Assembly: GCA_964639255.1 (NCBI GenBank)
Contig: CAZXDP010000030.1
Coordinates: 1-31,511 of the forward strand
Origin: NZQO01 sp964639255
GTDB taxonomy: Bacteria; Bacteroidota; Bacteroidia; Flavobacteriales; Flavobacteriaceae
DNA length: 31,511 nt
Reading direction: 5' to 3'
Shown here: positions 30,721 through 31,511 of the stretch, piece after piece
How the letters are laid out: each line of letters opens with the position of its first letter
How positions within the stretch are numbered: the stretch's first letter is position 1
Made by a program: the position numbers and the translations under genes
The notes under the pieces: model-generated
Seen by the model: only the letters and a program-made list of their open reading frames with translations
What the model was told of the DNA's origin: nothing
Database searches by the model: none

Positions 30721-31511
30721 ATGAAATCAATTTTTACAATCGCACTCGCTTTTGCTTGTACCTTCACATTTGCGCAAGACAAAGTATTTGTGCACACGGC
30801 AGACGGCACCAACACTGGTGGGCACATTACCACCTTAACCCATCCCGACCTAGATGGCAACCCCTCGGCCAATATCATCGTTACGCACAACCTCAATAAT
30901 GGGGGTGTACAGTATAACGACAATATTAACGGTACTTGGTACGATGGCGGTAATTGGACTATTTTCAATGAAGATTTTGCCACGATGGTAGATGGCGCCT
31001 CTTTCAACGTTTACATACCACAGGGAGGCAAGCTAGTATTTGAAACTGCCACGGGAACCAGTTATACTACCGTGATTGACGATCCAGCCATTAACGACGA
31101 TCCAAATGCGGTAATTGTGTATAGCAACTATTGGAATCCAAACAGCGTTTATAACCCAAGAAACTACGGTTTTTGGTACGATGACGGTGCTGGCCGCTGG
31201 AATATATTTACCGAAGATCTAACCAATGCCCCTGCCAATGCTACCTTTGCCCTCTTAGTAGATGAAGGAACAGGCGGGGCTACGGCCTTTTACCATATTG
31301 CAACCGCCGGTAATACCCCTGGTGGCAATTATACTATCATCGACCACCCCTCACTTAATGGCAATCCAGATGCCTTTCCTGTCGTTTCCCATAACTGGGG
31401 TACAACGGGAGACGACTCTAACCTAGTCATAGATGCCACCCTGGGGGTATGGTACAATGGCAGCAATTGGACCATTTATACCGAAGATACTTCGCCCATG
31501 CCGGTTGATGC
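30721..31511 (+). CDS. Secreted repeat protein, 3' end cut by window edge
   Basis: 263 codons before the edge, no stop. Signal peptide MKSIFTIALAFACTFTFAQ. The mature part has three repeats of about 75-85 residues, beginning near residues 26, 111 and 194. Each has a pattern of H/TxAxGTNTxGxxTxIDHPxLNGNPxA, then VTHNxN/W, then WYDGGNWTIFNED (GTWYDGGNWTIFNED, YGFWYDDGAGRWNIFTED, LGVWYNGSNWTIYTED). These are secreted all-beta repeats seen in Bacteroidota exported proteins; I cannot name the family with confidence. A T9SS sorting domain might follow past the edge. The promoter with a 5' hairpin is at 30657-30704. Not on the same transcript as the upstream gene, which ends in a terminator. Confidence 0.8.
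   Translation, partial: MKSIFTIALAFACTFTFAQDKVFVHTADGTNTGGHITTLTHPDLDGNPSANIIVTHNLNNGGVQYNDNINGTWYDGGNWTIFNEDFATMVDGASFNVYIPQGGKLVFETATGTSYTTVIDDPAINDDPNAVIVYSNYWNPNSVYNPRNYGFWYDDGAGRWNIFTEDLTNAPANATFALLVDEGTGGATAFYHIATAGNTPGGNYTIIDHPSLNGNPDAFPVVSHNWGTTGDDSNLVIDATLGVWYNGSNWTIYTEDTSPMPVD

Overview
The window comes from a member of the Bacteroidota, most likely a marine-type Flavobacteriaceae. The evidence is the TAnnTTTG promoter elements, the lack of clear Shine-Dalgarno sequences, the many LxxC lipoproteins, type IX secretion (T9SS) sorting domains, a Bacteroidota putative porin, and a long-form urocanate hydratase. No rRNA, tRNA, CRISPR array, transposase or phage structural module was seen. 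All protein calls are by reading motifs and family resemblance; no search was run.

Bases 1-8861 are mostly conserved chromosome. anmK (minus, running off the left edge from a probable TTG start) diverges from an acyl-CoA dehydrogenase. Next comes a small T9SS cargo gene (minus) that has a stop at codon 3 of its signal peptide and sits between intergenic repeats. A putative porin (minus) and rnhB (plus) are divergently transcribed, and rnhB is followed by a large beta-propeller lipoprotein.

Bases 8862-18877 hold a small lipoprotein, a minus-strand operon (Pmp3-like peptide, lipoprotein, lipB), lysS with a C-terminal extension, a secreted protein, an FN3 plus diheme cytochrome lipoprotein, a small helical secreted protein, and a minus-strand operon (PLP-dependent deaminase or desulfhydrase, GH73/LysM lipoprotein, hemL).

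Bases 18878-27409 are the accessory part: four consecutive exported proteins in a near-symmetric order. These are a fibre-like protein, a choice-of-anchor-B protein with a T9SS sorting domain, a stripped-down anchor-B paralogue, and a second fibre-like protein with GxGVxG repeats. Base composition changes sharply inside some of these genes, at or near domain junctions. This block is the best candidate for a little-described surface system.

Bases 27411-31511 hold a tiny HExxH membrane protein (minus), a 56-residue cysteine-rich protein, hutU (histidine degradation), a DUF4136-type lipoprotein with a GW repeat, and the start of a secreted repeat protein cut by the right edge. Two small genes (52 and 56 residues) and two edge-truncated genes were found by direct translation.
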